A DNA stretch of 64,000 bases from Adiantum capillus-veneris (Eukaryota > Streptophyta > Polypodiopsida > Polypodiales > Pteridaceae), in the NCBI GenBank assembly GCA_014529385.2, contig CM043960.1, forward strand, positions 40,722,781 through 40,786,780. The letters run 5' to 3'. A model generated the notes under the pieces. That model saw only the letters and a list, made by a program, of their open reading frames with translations. It was not told the DNA's origin and made no database searches. Numbering within the stretch: position 1 is the first letter of the stretch; each line of letters starts with the position of its first letter. The translations under genes and the position numbers were made by a program. Shown piece after piece: positions 23,780 to 35,716 of this stretch.

Positions 23780-25364
23780 TGAGATGCATATTTTTCAAAG
23801 AAGGAATTGCTCTCAAGTCACTCTAGGACCCATAAATCACTTCCCAAAGCACAATGCTAATTGGTAAGAGATTCCATGAGATTTCCTAAAAAGTTTGATG
23901 TGTTGTGAACGTTGAAAGATAACATGATGCTACGACCATAATGGATGTGATTGCTCACTTCCATGTTGACTACAATTTCTCAACAAGAACAAGGGCTTGA
24001 AAGCGCCTCAAAGTAGCTTGACCCTCTAGAATCCCACAACAAAAGAAAGGGAGGGGGGCGCCTATATAACCTTCATAGGAAAGAAAGACAAGATGTACAA
24101 AGGCAACCTTTACATGATTTTGTAGGCATATTCTAATTTCCTTTTCTAAAGGTAGGAAGCACTTGCATCATGCTGTCCTTGATCTCTTGATTTTCCACAC
24201 CTACTTCATGTCTCATGCCCTCTTATTCTATATGACGGGCCCCACTTTCCCCTCTTTTTCTCTTGTCATACTCCATAGATTCTTCAAAAAGACTCAGTGG
24301 AATCTTCCAAGCCATGAAGAGCTTTCTCTCTTGTACTTTCCCCACACCTGTGAGAAAAACTAGATCATTGCCACTTCATGTCATTGCCTCCTCCATACTT
24401 GCAATATATTATCACCACACAAAGTTGGCAAACATTGAACTAGCCTAGACTACAGTGTCTCAATGCATTGACACTACTTATTGCTCTCTTTTACTACAAG
24501 TCTTGCATTATGTAATGACTTTCATCGTTCTTAGCCGGCCTTGAAGATAAGATGAAGCAACATCACAACTCACTTCGTGTTAATATTGCCCAAAAAAATT
24601 AAAATGAAGCAACATCATTTTGCAAGGCAATCCCCTGCTCACATGGTCGAAACGATGACGCTTTGGGCTAGTGATGTAGAGCATGGCAAGCTCAGCCAAG
24701 CTTGGCGGGAAGGCTCTATGCCTTGCAAGGCATGGGTATGGATATTGTGGATGCAGTGCGATTGTCTGCCATGGTGACCCTTCCACGAGCGACTAACTCC
24801 CCGATAGCCCGTACTTGAAGGTGGAGAAAACGAAAAAATGGACATGTGTGGGTGGGGTGGTAGCCCCCAATGTGTGGTCTTACTGGTCCAACTTCAAGTT
24901 TCTTTTGGAGCACTACAATCGATTTTCACTTGGCCTTGTTGGTCTCGAGTGCGGCTCTTTGTATGGCCCTCCGATAGACAATAGGCTAGGGTGGGGTGGA
25001 AGCTCCCTAGCTTGGTGGCATCCTGTTTGGGCTTCATAGTATCTTTTTGTTGCTTTCCTTCGTTTGGGTGGCTCTTAGGCTAGCCAACTTGTGTGTGTCA
25101 AGGTGGCTCCCTTGTTAGCCGATGGTCATGATATCATGGTCTTTGCATTCGAGTGGCTCCCATGTTAGCCGATCGCCGTGTTGGTTTGAACCTTGGAGAC
25201 CTTGGCTTGGTCTGAGCAATGCTGCTGTAGTGCATCAATCATGATTTGTGAGTATTTAAAAAAAGAAAAGATGAAGTAATATAGTTTTTTAACAATGTAT
25301 ATATGTATTTACTAGCACATAGAAAATACCTAGAGCATCTATAAAAGGTACCCAACGTTGGGTT

Positions 25365-25389
25365 GGGGGGGGGGGCGGGGGGGGGGGGG
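25365..25389. repeat. Poly-G run with one C
   Basis: 25 bp of G interrupted once. A G-quadruplex is possible, and the length is error-prone in any assembly. Confidence 0.85.
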
Positions 25390-25744
25390 TTCAACACTAT
25401 TCAACACCATAGGGTCTTAAATGCCCCAAGGCGGTGGGATCGATGGCAAGGCAGGGGAAGGGTGCAAAAAAAGTCAACACGTGGCATGGTTATAAGATTC
25501 GAATCCAGCACCTCGACATTGGGACCTTCGTGAGCTAATAACCATGCGGACATGTCTGGGTATGTGAGTTCACATGCTTATAAAGTTAGCTTTTGTTTAC
25601 CCCTCCCATGTCCTTGTTTATTTTTCGTGTCCTTGTTTACCTTTTTCCATCGGACGTCTTCGTGCGCCTCTGTTTACGTGTGTGGGCTTCTCAACCGTCG
25701 ATCCCACTACGTATGCTTCATTCAATACCTTGTGCTGTTTGTTT

Positions 25745-25769
25745 GGGGGGGGGGGGGGGGGGGGGGGGG
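25745..25769. repeat. Poly-G run, 25 bp
   Basis: Uninterrupted G tract. Confidence 0.85.
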
Positions 25770-25808
25770 ATGGTATGAAAGGTCATATATGCTTGTAATT
25801 TTGAGAAT

Positions 25809-25812
<4 letters not shown>

Positions 25813-25886
<74 letters not shown>
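25813..25886. repeat. Compound microsatellite (CT)n(CA)n
   Basis: About 40 bp of CT followed by about 34 bp of CA. Confidence 0.95.
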
Positions 25887-25891
<5 letters not shown>

Positions 25892-26340
25892 TGGAGCAAG
25901 ATAGAACAAACGTAATTGAACCCTTTTTGGGTGCAATTATTGAGTGAGGAGATGGTACCTCAAGAATATTAACGTAGTTTGTCTTCAGTTATCATATTTG
26001 GACAAATATTTCTTTTAAATTTGGACTTTTTGAAATAATAGATGAATAGGAAACTTAAATTGACCAAATTTTTCGATCAATAAAATACGATAAAATAGTT
26101 GTTCACAAAAAATATATTATTATAATTTTACATTTTAAATTGTGACATATGTCTCCATTTTTTAATGGGCGTTTTATTTGTGTGTGTATCTTTAATAGAT
26201 ATCTTTGTCTGTTTATTTATAGTATACTTATTTGTTTGCCATAGTCTACCAATTTTTACCTACGTCTACTTATCGCTGAGATGATAAACAACATTCACAA
26301 CATGTGAAGCTCACAAGTTCTTGCTATTTGTTGCTCATGA

Positions 26341-26365
26341 GTGTGTGTGTGTGTGTGTGTGTGTG
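26341..26365. repeat. (GT)n microsatellite
   Basis: 25 bp. Confidence 0.95.
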
Positions 26366-28618
26366 CAGCTGTTTAAATCTTAACTAATAAGACATAATTG
26401 AATTTTTACATTCAAAAGACAGATGGCCAAGGAATAATGAACAGATATGTACAAAAATAACTCAGTATCAAAATTATTTAGGTACAATGATTGTAGGAAA
26501 GATATCCTCTTTCAGTAAGACTAGTGGTAAAAGAACTTCCCGTTCCTCAGTGAGTACTTCATTAAAGTAAGGTTGCTTGCCAAAGAAAAGAAAACCCTCC
26601 AAGATAGGATAGAGTCCTTACCTGCATCCATCCAAACAAGACAACAATTCAGTTAGCTTTGGATGTGTTTTACAGGTATCAATGGACCATATCAGTTGTT
26701 ATCCATGTCCATCTTATAGGTTTTAGTTACTTTAGACAAACTAATTTATTTATTAGAACTGGTATGTTTAGCAATCTTTTCTAATTACTTCACAAATGAG
26801 TGTTACAGTCTACTTTCTAAATGGTGAAGTCCATTAAGAGTCAAACTATTTCGAGAGCCATAGCTCAGTAGCTATGTAACCATATACTTACCTGCAAAAT
26901 TTAGCAATCCCATGGTATCAAAGGTACCCCTTTTAGACAAAGGGACGTGAAATCTGACTACTTGTTGTCAACCAAAGGTATCAGATGAGGGTGATGACTA
27001 CCTCGCTTTTTTTAAAACCAATAAGATACCAGTATAACCGGTCAGCAGAGTAGCAAGACTCCTTCTTCTCAATGTGGAACCTTATTTTTAAGAGCAATAG
27101 CTTACAAGCTATACCAAAGTCTGCAAAAACCAGCTATATACTTACCTTCATCATCCCAAGATATCCATAAGTCATTAACCACTTTTTCGGAACAGTAGTA
27201 TCCCAAGAGATTAAGAACAGTAGCTCGGTTATTATGTCAAGAACCCAAAGTAGCTATACTTACCTTCAGAATTAATAGACCTATGATTTCATTATACCAG
27301 CTACTGGCATCCTTTTAAATAAAGACAGGTAATATCCGACCAAGTTCGTGCAAGGATTTAGTTTATTTTTTCCATACTGTGTAACCATCCAACAAATAAC
27401 TCTATGAAGAAAAAACCAGTTAAACTGCGAAAAAAACAGTCATTATGCCGATTTATGCAAAGCCCTGCAGCAGCTAGAATCAGAGCCTTTGACCAATCAG
27501 ACATCACCAAATGTTGCTTCTATTTACACAGTCGGGACAAAAAAACAGTTCCCCGTCAAGCAATATACATGTCCAGATGTAGCAAATGCTGAGAACGGCC
27601 ATCAGGCCAAGCCAAACCATCACTCTCACACATACATATACACGAGGACTTCCAAAGATCGAGCAAGATTTCTCGAGCGAAGAAGAAATCAAGCAAAAAG
27701 AACCAATTGAAGTAAGTAATCCATGAAAACTTTCCAACTCTTATATCAATATATATTGATAGTACTCAATCTGCAACATGAATTTTAAGGAAATCATTCT
27801 AGCCACACATCCATAAAGGACATCTTCTTTTTTTTAGAAAAATAAATCAGTAAATACATTTTAGAAGTATCGTCAACATAAGAGAATGCTCTTTGTCCCA
27901 TAACCATGAAAAGATTTAGTGTGGTATTTTGAAGGGAAATTTTATCATGGACCAAAAGCATATCCATATTGTATTTAAAAGAAAATGAAAAGGAAGAAAG
28001 AGAAAAAATGAGATTGTCAAATCTTGTATTTTACTTCATGCTCATTTTTTAAATAGGAAAATAAGAATGTATCTGGCAAAAGACTATTTAGTTTGAGCTA
28101 ATCATGTTTTGCCACGTCCACTTGAGCAAGCAATCTGAACCCCCCTAAGCTTTGACTAGGATTCATAAAACCCTACAGTGTCATGGACTATTTTGGGACT
28201 GTTTTGGGAATGGGAAATTGATACCAAGAACGTGCATGATATTATTTTGATGTGTAAACTTGATTAGGCCTCCCCAATCTTGGAAAATATAAAATCATTT
28301 CAAAACATGTCGAGTGCATAAGTGAAGGGTGAGTTTAGGAAATGAAAAGACCATGAGGTGAAAAGTCAAAAGACTTTTTGTGTGCATATAAATAAAGATG
28401 GTCGAATGTGCCTTATGCATTTGTGTTTTTTTTCTTAATTTTCTTTCCTCTAGCATATTTTTCAAGCCATTAGAGCCATTAGGAAAGCCTTTATTTTTTT
28501 TTGGAGCCATTAGGAAATTAAGCTTTCAATATATGGTACGCATTTCAAAAATAAAAAATTAATGAGAATCATATGATGATGATGTCATTGGAATTCCAAG
28601 CAGCTACTCGGAAGGAAA

Positions 28619-28620
<2 letters not shown>

Positions 28621-28652
<32 letters not shown>

Positions 28653-28677
28653 GCTGCATGGCATCGACCACGTGTGG

Positions 28678-28720
<43 letters not shown>

Positions 28721-28784
28721 AAGCTTCCTTTGCCTAGAGCACATAGAAGCCTTGGAATCCTTAATGCTCTTGAAGTGTGTCAGG

Positions 28785-28825
<41 letters not shown>

Positions 28826-28865
28826 AATAAATCAATCAATCAATCTATCTATCTATCTCTCTCTG
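28621..28865. repeat. Cluster of (CT)n tracts
   Basis: Three CT tracts (28621-28650, 28680-28716, 28787-28822) and a trailing AATC/TATC run within 245 bp. Confidence 0.95.
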
Positions 28866-29047
28866 GAAACAACATGCAAAGAGAGCAGTTATATGGTAAG
28901 TGCAGGCCTTGTCACCTTGTATTGACAGCTTAGGCATTAAGTGAGACACAACTCACGTGGAGATCACAATTTCCCTCAACGGAGGAGTAGTGATACTCGG
29001 GCAGAATTTGGTGTAGGAGGCTACACACACACAGAGGGATTGAGAGG

Positions 29048-29453
29048 TCTTGATACCTCATCTCGACAAGCACAAGCCAAATGGCTATGGTGGTGGATTT
29101 GCAAGGAGTGCTGGAAGAATGGGAGATGGAGCACAGTTGTGTGTAGGAGCACATCCATTCGCCCACGGGAGGAGGGGACAATGACAAGAATAAAGCAACA
29201 AGGTGAGGTTGATGGCGGATAGGAAGACTTGGGTCGAAGGTTATGGTGAGAGGGAGGGGAGGGAGCGTTTACGGTCGGAAGGGAAATAAAAGAATCTTGA
29301 GACTAATGGAATTTCATTTTTTTCTTGCCAGTTATATGTATGTATTACACTTGAGTAGGTTTTACACATTTTGAAAAACAAATGGGAGAGAGAATCAGAT
29401 GCTCTCAACTTTGAGTAGAACTGAGGTCCGTGCATGAGTACTTCCTATGAAGG

Positions 29454-29519
<66 letters not shown>

Positions 29520-30640
29520 CGTTTTGGTAAATGCAAAATGAAGCGAGTATGGTATGTGCCATCTTCGTGCAGAGAGGTACAAGGTGGGCGAGGTGCAGGG
29601 GAGGAGGTTGTGCAGACCAATGGAGATGGGCGGAGGAGACATCTTTGCGTAGAGACATGGAGAGGGAGAAGGTGGGCAAGGTGCAAGAGAGTAGGCCTCT
29701 CGGCCCAAAGGAGATGGGGGGGATGGAGAAGGTGGGCAGTGTAGGCGAGGGCGCAAGATGGCGAAGGCGGGCTGAGGCGCAGGCTTTTGCAGACGAAGGC
29801 GCAGATGACGAAGGGTTTTTTTTAAAAGGAATCTTCTTATTAATGCTTTTTTTAAGCGAGAGCCAATAGTAGGGGAGAGCCAGATAGCAATGAAAAAGAC
29901 CTCAAAACAATCCGCGGTGCCGCCGACTATTTTCGGGCATTATAGAAATCAAGTATGAGCCTTATTATTTTGGGATGTTAGCTTGAGAGGTTTGAGAGAT
30001 ATCAGTCCCTTAGAGAGTGTCGCAAGGTAAAAGGCATCAGGTGTGAGAGAGAGAGAGAGAGAGTGATACCTGATCTCGGCAAGCATAACCCAAATGGCTA
30101 TTGTGGCGGATTTGCAAGGCGGGCTAGAAGAACGTAAAGGAGATGGAGTAGAGTCGTGTATAGCAGCATGCCACCATTTGCCAATGGGAGGAGGGGATGA
30201 TGACAAGAACAGATCAGCAATTAAAGGTGAGGCTCATGGGGGACACGGATTCTTGGGCACAAATGCAAGCATGGGCAATGTGGACGATGGATGAGGCGGC
30301 AAAGCAACCGAGGTAAAGACAAGGACCAGGGGGTTATGATGAAGGTGATGGTGAGAGGGAGGGGAGGAAGTGGAAATAAACGAACCTTGAGACTAATGGA
30401 ATTTCATTTTGTTCTTGCCAGTATGTTCGGTATGTATGTATTACACTTGAGTGGCAATTACTCAAAACAATCCGCGGCGCCGCGGACTGTTTTTGGGCAT
30501 AAGAGGATTAGAGGATAAGAGGATTAGAGGTTGGCAATTGAAATCAAGTACATGCATGCATGCACCCTTATTATTTTGGGATGTCAGCTTGAGAGATATC
30601 AGTCACTAACGAGTGCCGCGGGTAAAAGGCATATAAGCCG
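29048..30640. repeat. Diverged duplication of two blocks
   Basis: Block X occurs at 29048-29365 and 30063-30455 (shared strings include cttgagactaatggaatttc and atgtatgtattacacttgag). Block Y (starting ctcaaaacaatccgcgg) occurs at about 29901-30040 and 30460-30640. Spacing differs because a (GA)n tract and about 400 bp lie between the first pair. No coding potential recognised. Confidence 0.75.
29457..29516. repeat. (GA)n microsatellite, 60 bp
   Basis: Uninterrupted GA tract. Confidence 0.95.
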
Positions 30641-31176
30641 ATGAGTAGACTGGCCATCGACGTAGCATGGCAAATTGTAGAGCTCCGGATGGGAGGTAAT
30701 GAGCATGGCGTATAATTCGGGCAAAGGCCAAAAAGTAAGCAATAGGAAAAGGCACTATCTCTCAAGCCCGAGTGCAAGTGCAGTAAAAGTAGAGTTGGGG
30801 CGGCCATGCAAAGTTCAGGAAGAGGACCAGATTAAGTTAGACAGGAAGACAAGAGAGTTGAAGTCAACAATGGTTACCTCCATGGTGGTGGCCATATTAT
30901 ATAGGGGTGGTCTCATTATCGTTGGTTTGTCTCTGAACTAGCAACAATAGCAGAGTCAAACAACTCGACATCAATGGCTTAATCAATATTGATATCTCTT
31001 CCTCACATCTGGTAGTACGAGCTGGAGTTGAGCTTCATTGGAGGAGGATCAGCTCCCAGGAACCGTAAGTTTTCCAGAAACTCATGTGACGTCTTAGTGT
31101 GCCCTCCAATGAAAACTCAGTGGAACTCAACAAACTCAAAGAACCATACAGATCACTCTGGCTTGGCAGCACACTG

Positions 31177-31543
31177 AGCCCCCCCCCCCCCCCCCCCCTC
31201 TCTCTCTCTCTCTCGTCGTACATACGTTGAGCTGCTCAAGTGCAGCTAGGTTCCTTGGTTGGTGTTGCAGACCAGGGTGGAAGCTCGCGCAGGGGAGGCA
31301 TCGTGGAGGGGAGGTGGATTTGGCGGCGTGGGCACAGCAGTTGTAGCTGCAGAGGGGCGACCCCCCCCCCCCCCCCCCCCCCTTCTCTCTCTCTCGTCGT
31401 ACATACGTTGAGCTGCTCAAGTGCAGCTAGGTTCCTTGGTTGGTGTTGCAGACCAGGGTGGAAGCTCGCGCAGGGGAGGCATCGTGGAGGGGAGGTGGAT
31501 TTGGCGGCGTGGGCACAGCAGTTGTAGCTGCAGAGGGGCGACG
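31177..31543. repeat. Tandem duplication, about 181-bp unit, each preceded by poly-C and (TC)n
   Basis: The string cgtcgtacatacgttgagct begins at 31214 and again at 31395. Both units run unchanged through gcagaggggcgac. The poly-C/TC prefix is part of the repeat. The near identity suggests a recent event or an assembly artefact at a homopolymer. Confidence 0.85.
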
Positions 31544-32056
31544 GCAGCGCCCATTTCAACTGGCTGTTGGATGATATATACACATCCAATTCTTCTTCAT
31601 GAGCAAGTGCAGCGCATTGTTGTATTGATCTGTGGTCGCATTTGCACAAGTGGTGTTGTTTAGAAGAGGAGGCAGATATGCCAGGTGTGGCTTGAAAGGT
31701 GTCTCGTGCGAGGGCACTCTCATCAAAGGGAACAAGGCAGCCAATAAGGACCCGATCGCTATTGTGATGCAATACCAGTTGCAACTGTCCGCCACCCAGG
31801 AACGATCCCCTGCGGGTGGCCACAACCCTGCTTTCCGCCAGCAAGCAACAGTTCATGGTACACGACAAGTTCGATTGGATGTTGACGTTATTGATGCAGA
31901 GGTCATTACAAGAAAATGTTTAGAAGACATCCGTCCTGAGGAATCTACAAAGTATGTGCCCACGATTTTTGAAAAAGAAAACCATGGCGAATCTTGGCAA
32001 ATGCGGGCAGAAAAAAACCAGGCACGTTGAAGCTTGAAGGTCCCGATTGCAGCGCT

Positions 32057-32059
<3 letters not shown>

Positions 32060-32109
<50 letters not shown>
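32060..32109. repeat. (GA)n microsatellite, 50 bp
   Basis: Uninterrupted GA tract. Confidence 0.95.
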
Positions 32110-32111
<2 letters not shown>

Positions 32112-33017
32112 GGAAGGGTGTGAGATGCGAGGACGACCGTTGGGGTGCTGCAGGATGCGAGCGCGTCCGCTGGTGCGTAGAAGAAATAAGCAGTTTTTTT
32201 TAAAATTCGTGGGACTGTCACGTCGACAACGTTGACAAGATGTAAAGTTGGCTACAAAAGCAATCATTGAGGCAATCAATCAGACGTTATGAGCTCGAGT
32301 TCCTCTCCCATCTTTTACTAGGGATGAAAGAGATCCTAGCATTGGGATTTAAAGGAAGGTATCGCAGGAGGTAATGAATACAATAAAAGATGGACCCCAT
32401 CGTACTTTATAAAGTCTTGGATGCATCATTCTTTTACACCATGGTGGACCTGATGAATCTACAAAGAAGGACCCCATCGTATTTTACTAGGAAGGATCCA
32501 TCGTTTTTTCCACCATGATGGGTCAGCTAGGTGAAAAGATTTCATTTACGCCACAGGGAGAACCCTTGAATGGTAGTGTTGGTTTCCTTGTAGGTTATGT
32601 CATCGGTTGTTTGCATACTTGTAGATCATACCAATAGACTTTTAAGCAAGCTTTTATTGTTCATATCTTTAGTCGAAGTGTTGTCTATCTAGAAGAATGA
32701 AGATGTTGATACTTTAAAGCATTGTTTATGAGAAGCAATGGCAAGCCACATGGCAGGAGGACCAAGCTCCAATCGGTTCTAAGAGAGAAGAGTAGGTTTG
32801 AATTACCTGTAAATATTAAAGGAGAGGTTTATCAGAGTGTTTCTCATTGCAAACTACAATACAAAACCTTCACACCACCATGAAGGAGCGGTTTTGAGGG
32901 GTAGGGGGCTTTGAAGAAGCTTTATCTTGAAGTGGTCTTCTACTTGTTTGAAGAAAATAAGCATTTCCACAAGTACTACTATATTTGTTGATTATTATGA
33001 GAGAATTATCTTTCTTT

Positions 33018-33053
<36 letters not shown>

Positions 33054-34217
33054 GGAGGAGAGGGTAGCAAGGGCCGCCTCTTTGAGAGGTGTGGTTTAAT
33101 CATGTAGTTTAATTGAACAATTGAGCTAGTAGGACCAAGGCTTGCCAAAAACATTTCTTATAATCAAAGAAAATATGTGCATACTTAAAAATCCTTCTGG
33201 TTTATAGACATAATTGGAAGCATTTATGGGCCTGTTTAGACTAAATCTTGTAAGATTTTCTTTAAGGAAAGCTCAGAAAAATAATTACTAATCGACTTAA
33301 GGCATAAAGCTCATAATGCATCAAGTCAGTGTGATTGTGTATTGCGTTTTTGTACATGTGAGCTACATAATAAACAAATTTATCTATTTGTATGTACATG
33401 TTTTAATTGTCTCTTAGAACTTTGAAATAGCTACAAAAGAGACCTTGAACTTTGTTGTTTGAGTGGCTTTGCTCGATATTTTCTTTGCTCGAGAAAGCTT
33501 GCTCGGTGTTTGGTAAAACTCCATATACACACCTACATACACTCACACACAACCATATATCAATTTATGCAGGGGTGAAGTTTTGCAACGGCTTTTTACA
33601 GAGCCGACCCCCAGATTACATGCAGGTATTCCCTTCAATAGAAAAACCATAAATCGTCTCAAGTCCTAAGCCATTTATGCCATGGCTCAATAGTTTATCC
33701 TTTTTATGCTTATGACTAATAAACAATGTATAAATCAGACGGCATCAATCTTTACCAACCATGCATAGTACTACAACAACAAACAAACCAAAACCTAAAC
33801 TTGTAGTAAGGTAGAACATAACACCTGTGTTGCTTGAGCTGCAAGCTCCATTTCTTTAGCAAGTTCAGACAGTGGCGAAAATAAGCAGAAAAAAGATCTA
33901 ATCCAAGGCTAAGTGAGGGCCAGAGTATGCCCTCACCTCACTTTATATAGGATGGTGTGCACGCTCCCAGAGCCAGTAGGTTGAATGCATTCGGCCGCCC
34001 TCAACTGCGAGAGCCTGCAAGTGCCATAGCCTGAGGAAGGCGATAGAGAGTGGACATGGGCCGCCTACCCCATGTTATCTTAGCACTCATTTCTTCACGC
34101 TTTGATTAAGCGGGGGTAATGTCCCATTATAAGGCAATTTTCATTGGCATGGCAAAAGGGTATCACTACTATGCAAAAATGGGGGGGGGGGGCTTTAAGG
34201 ACTTATGACCAGTATAC

Positions 34218-34219
<2 letters not shown>

Positions 34220-34287
<68 letters not shown>

Positions 34288-34290
34288 GAG
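34220..34290. repeat. Compound microsatellite (GT)n(GA)n
   Basis: GT 34220-34248, then GA with one interruption. Confidence 0.95.
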
Positions 34291-34554
34291 ACTCAGGGTG
34301 TCCACTAGAAAATATGTAAGATAGCACGTACGAACAAAATAAAGGATTTATAATTTGGTACATTTATAGAAAAATGTACTTACATAAAGGGTTTTTTAAT
34401 TGAAAAAGTGAAAATTTGTATACATAAGGGTTAGTTTTTTTACAAAAATGCATACATAAGGGGTACATATAATGCTTGAAAATATATAGATAAGGGATTA
34501 TTTAAATACCTCTTGTTCGCACATGCTATATGTAATTTTTACATAGTAGACTCC

Positions 34555-34556
<2 letters not shown>

Positions 34557-34615
<59 letters not shown>
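34557..34615. repeat. (GA)n microsatellite abutting a copia LTR
   Basis: 59 bp, ending two bases before the LTR at 34617. Confidence 0.95.
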
Positions 34616-34616
<1 letters not shown>

Positions 34617-34618
<2 letters not shown>

Positions 34619-34842
34619 TTGGAATTGGGGTTGCAGAGAAATGCACACAGCTTGGAGAAGATGAAGGAAGCTCAAGACACACAATAGAGAGTGTATTACT
34701 TAGTGTGCAACGGAAAGATAGAAAGCCCTAGAGTGATTAGTGTATATACAATGCACGGGGGGAAAAACCTCCTAAAGAGGGAAAAATGCCCCAGTGGTCC
34801 TGGTCTGTTCACACACATCACTATCACATGTATATGGTAACA
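34617..34842 (-). repeat. Copia LTR remnant (minus strand)
   Basis: 226 bp, TGTTGGAAT...GGTAACA, the reverse complement of the 227-bp LTR of the copia element at 41016-46153. It is followed by aatcccccctggag, which is that element's polypurine tract in reverse. This is therefore a 3' LTR plus about 14 bp of interior from a truncated minus-strand copy. Beyond it lies one end of the CATTAGGAAG repeat family. Confidence 0.85.
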
Positions 34843-35211
34843 AATCCCCCCTGGAGTGCATTAGGAAGTGAATGGGGTATAGGAGGGCCTCTTTATTTGG
34901 CAGTTTAAGGGAATGCTTAAATCTTAAGCCAAGTTTCACCAAGCCTAAAAGAGAGGGCAAAAAGGCCTATGCTTAGATTTTTAAAAAAGCCATTTCCATA
35001 TTTTGAATTTGAAAATAGTTTATTTAGTAACCCAAAAGAGAGGGGGGTAAATAAATTTTCAAATGTCTTTTTCCCACCTCTCTTCTCTCTCTAACATATA
35101 AAACACTCTCTCTCACTTAGAACTCATTAAAGGAGGTACTTTTTAGCCCCCTGCCAGAAAAAGCAGATTTTTAACCTTCTCTCACTACATTCTCTCTCTA
35201 AAACGTAAACC

Positions 35212-35213
<2 letters not shown>

Positions 35214-35262
<49 letters not shown>
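35214..35262. repeat. (CT)n microsatellite
   Basis: 49 bp upstream of the transposase-like gene. Reads CT on the gene strand. Confidence 0.95.
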
Positions 35263-35264
<2 letters not shown>

Positions 35265-35384
35265 CTTTTCTCTCATGTCACTTCCTCTTCCAATCATTGA
35301 GGAACATTCTTGGCTGTCTCTTTCTGAAAAAGTTCAGATCCTCCAAGGTTGTAGATCTGTCCTCTCTCCCACTCTCTCTTCCTT

Positions 35385-35388
<4 letters not shown>

Positions 35389-35451
<63 letters not shown>
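35389..35451. repeat. (CT)n microsatellite, 63 bp
   Basis: Ends 266 bp before the ATG of the transposase-like gene. Probably within its promoter or 5' UTR. Confidence 0.95.
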
Positions 35452-35453
<2 letters not shown>

Positions 35454-35716
35454 GCTTCTCCCACTCGAGCTCCAGCTGAGTGCAATGGAAAACTCCATTA
35501 CCTCTGTGTGTTGCAGCATTTCTCTCTCTACAGTCATGATCAACAATTCGGATTCAAAGGAGATTGAGCTGCACTCCCTCTCTTTCTTCCCTCCACAACA
35601 TAATCTTTTTCTCTTAACTCTGAGTACTCTCCACTTCTTTCCTCCATAGCCACCTTCACTTGCTTGTAGCAGTCACCATTACACATTCTCACTAATTTGC
35701 TTGATTAACTAACACA

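Larger units (their letters stand above)
21231..28620. other. Gene-poor region
   Basis: No supported gene or RNA gene. It contains the microsatellites and G runs listed separately. 23395-23495 holds three copies of a ~60-bp string (ttatggattacttgtctcca and flanks). 26500-27310 holds a loose recurrence of tagct...atacttacct about every 150 bp. Confidence 0.5.
32110..34616. other. Gene-poor region
   Basis: No supported gene. Short (GA)n at 33021-33049, poly-G near 34182-34191, compound (GT)n(GA)n at 34220-34290 and (GA)n at 34557-34615. Confidence 0.5.

Noticed and set aside
25490-25530. tRNA-like GATTCGAATCC
   Set aside because: The T-arm-like string stands alone. No acceptor, D or anticodon stems fit around it.
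31632-32030. 132-codon plus-strand ORF
   Set aside because: Composition is mildly coding-like (VRLDVDVIDAEVITRKCLED), but there is no recognisable family and a long ORF exists on the opposite strand too.
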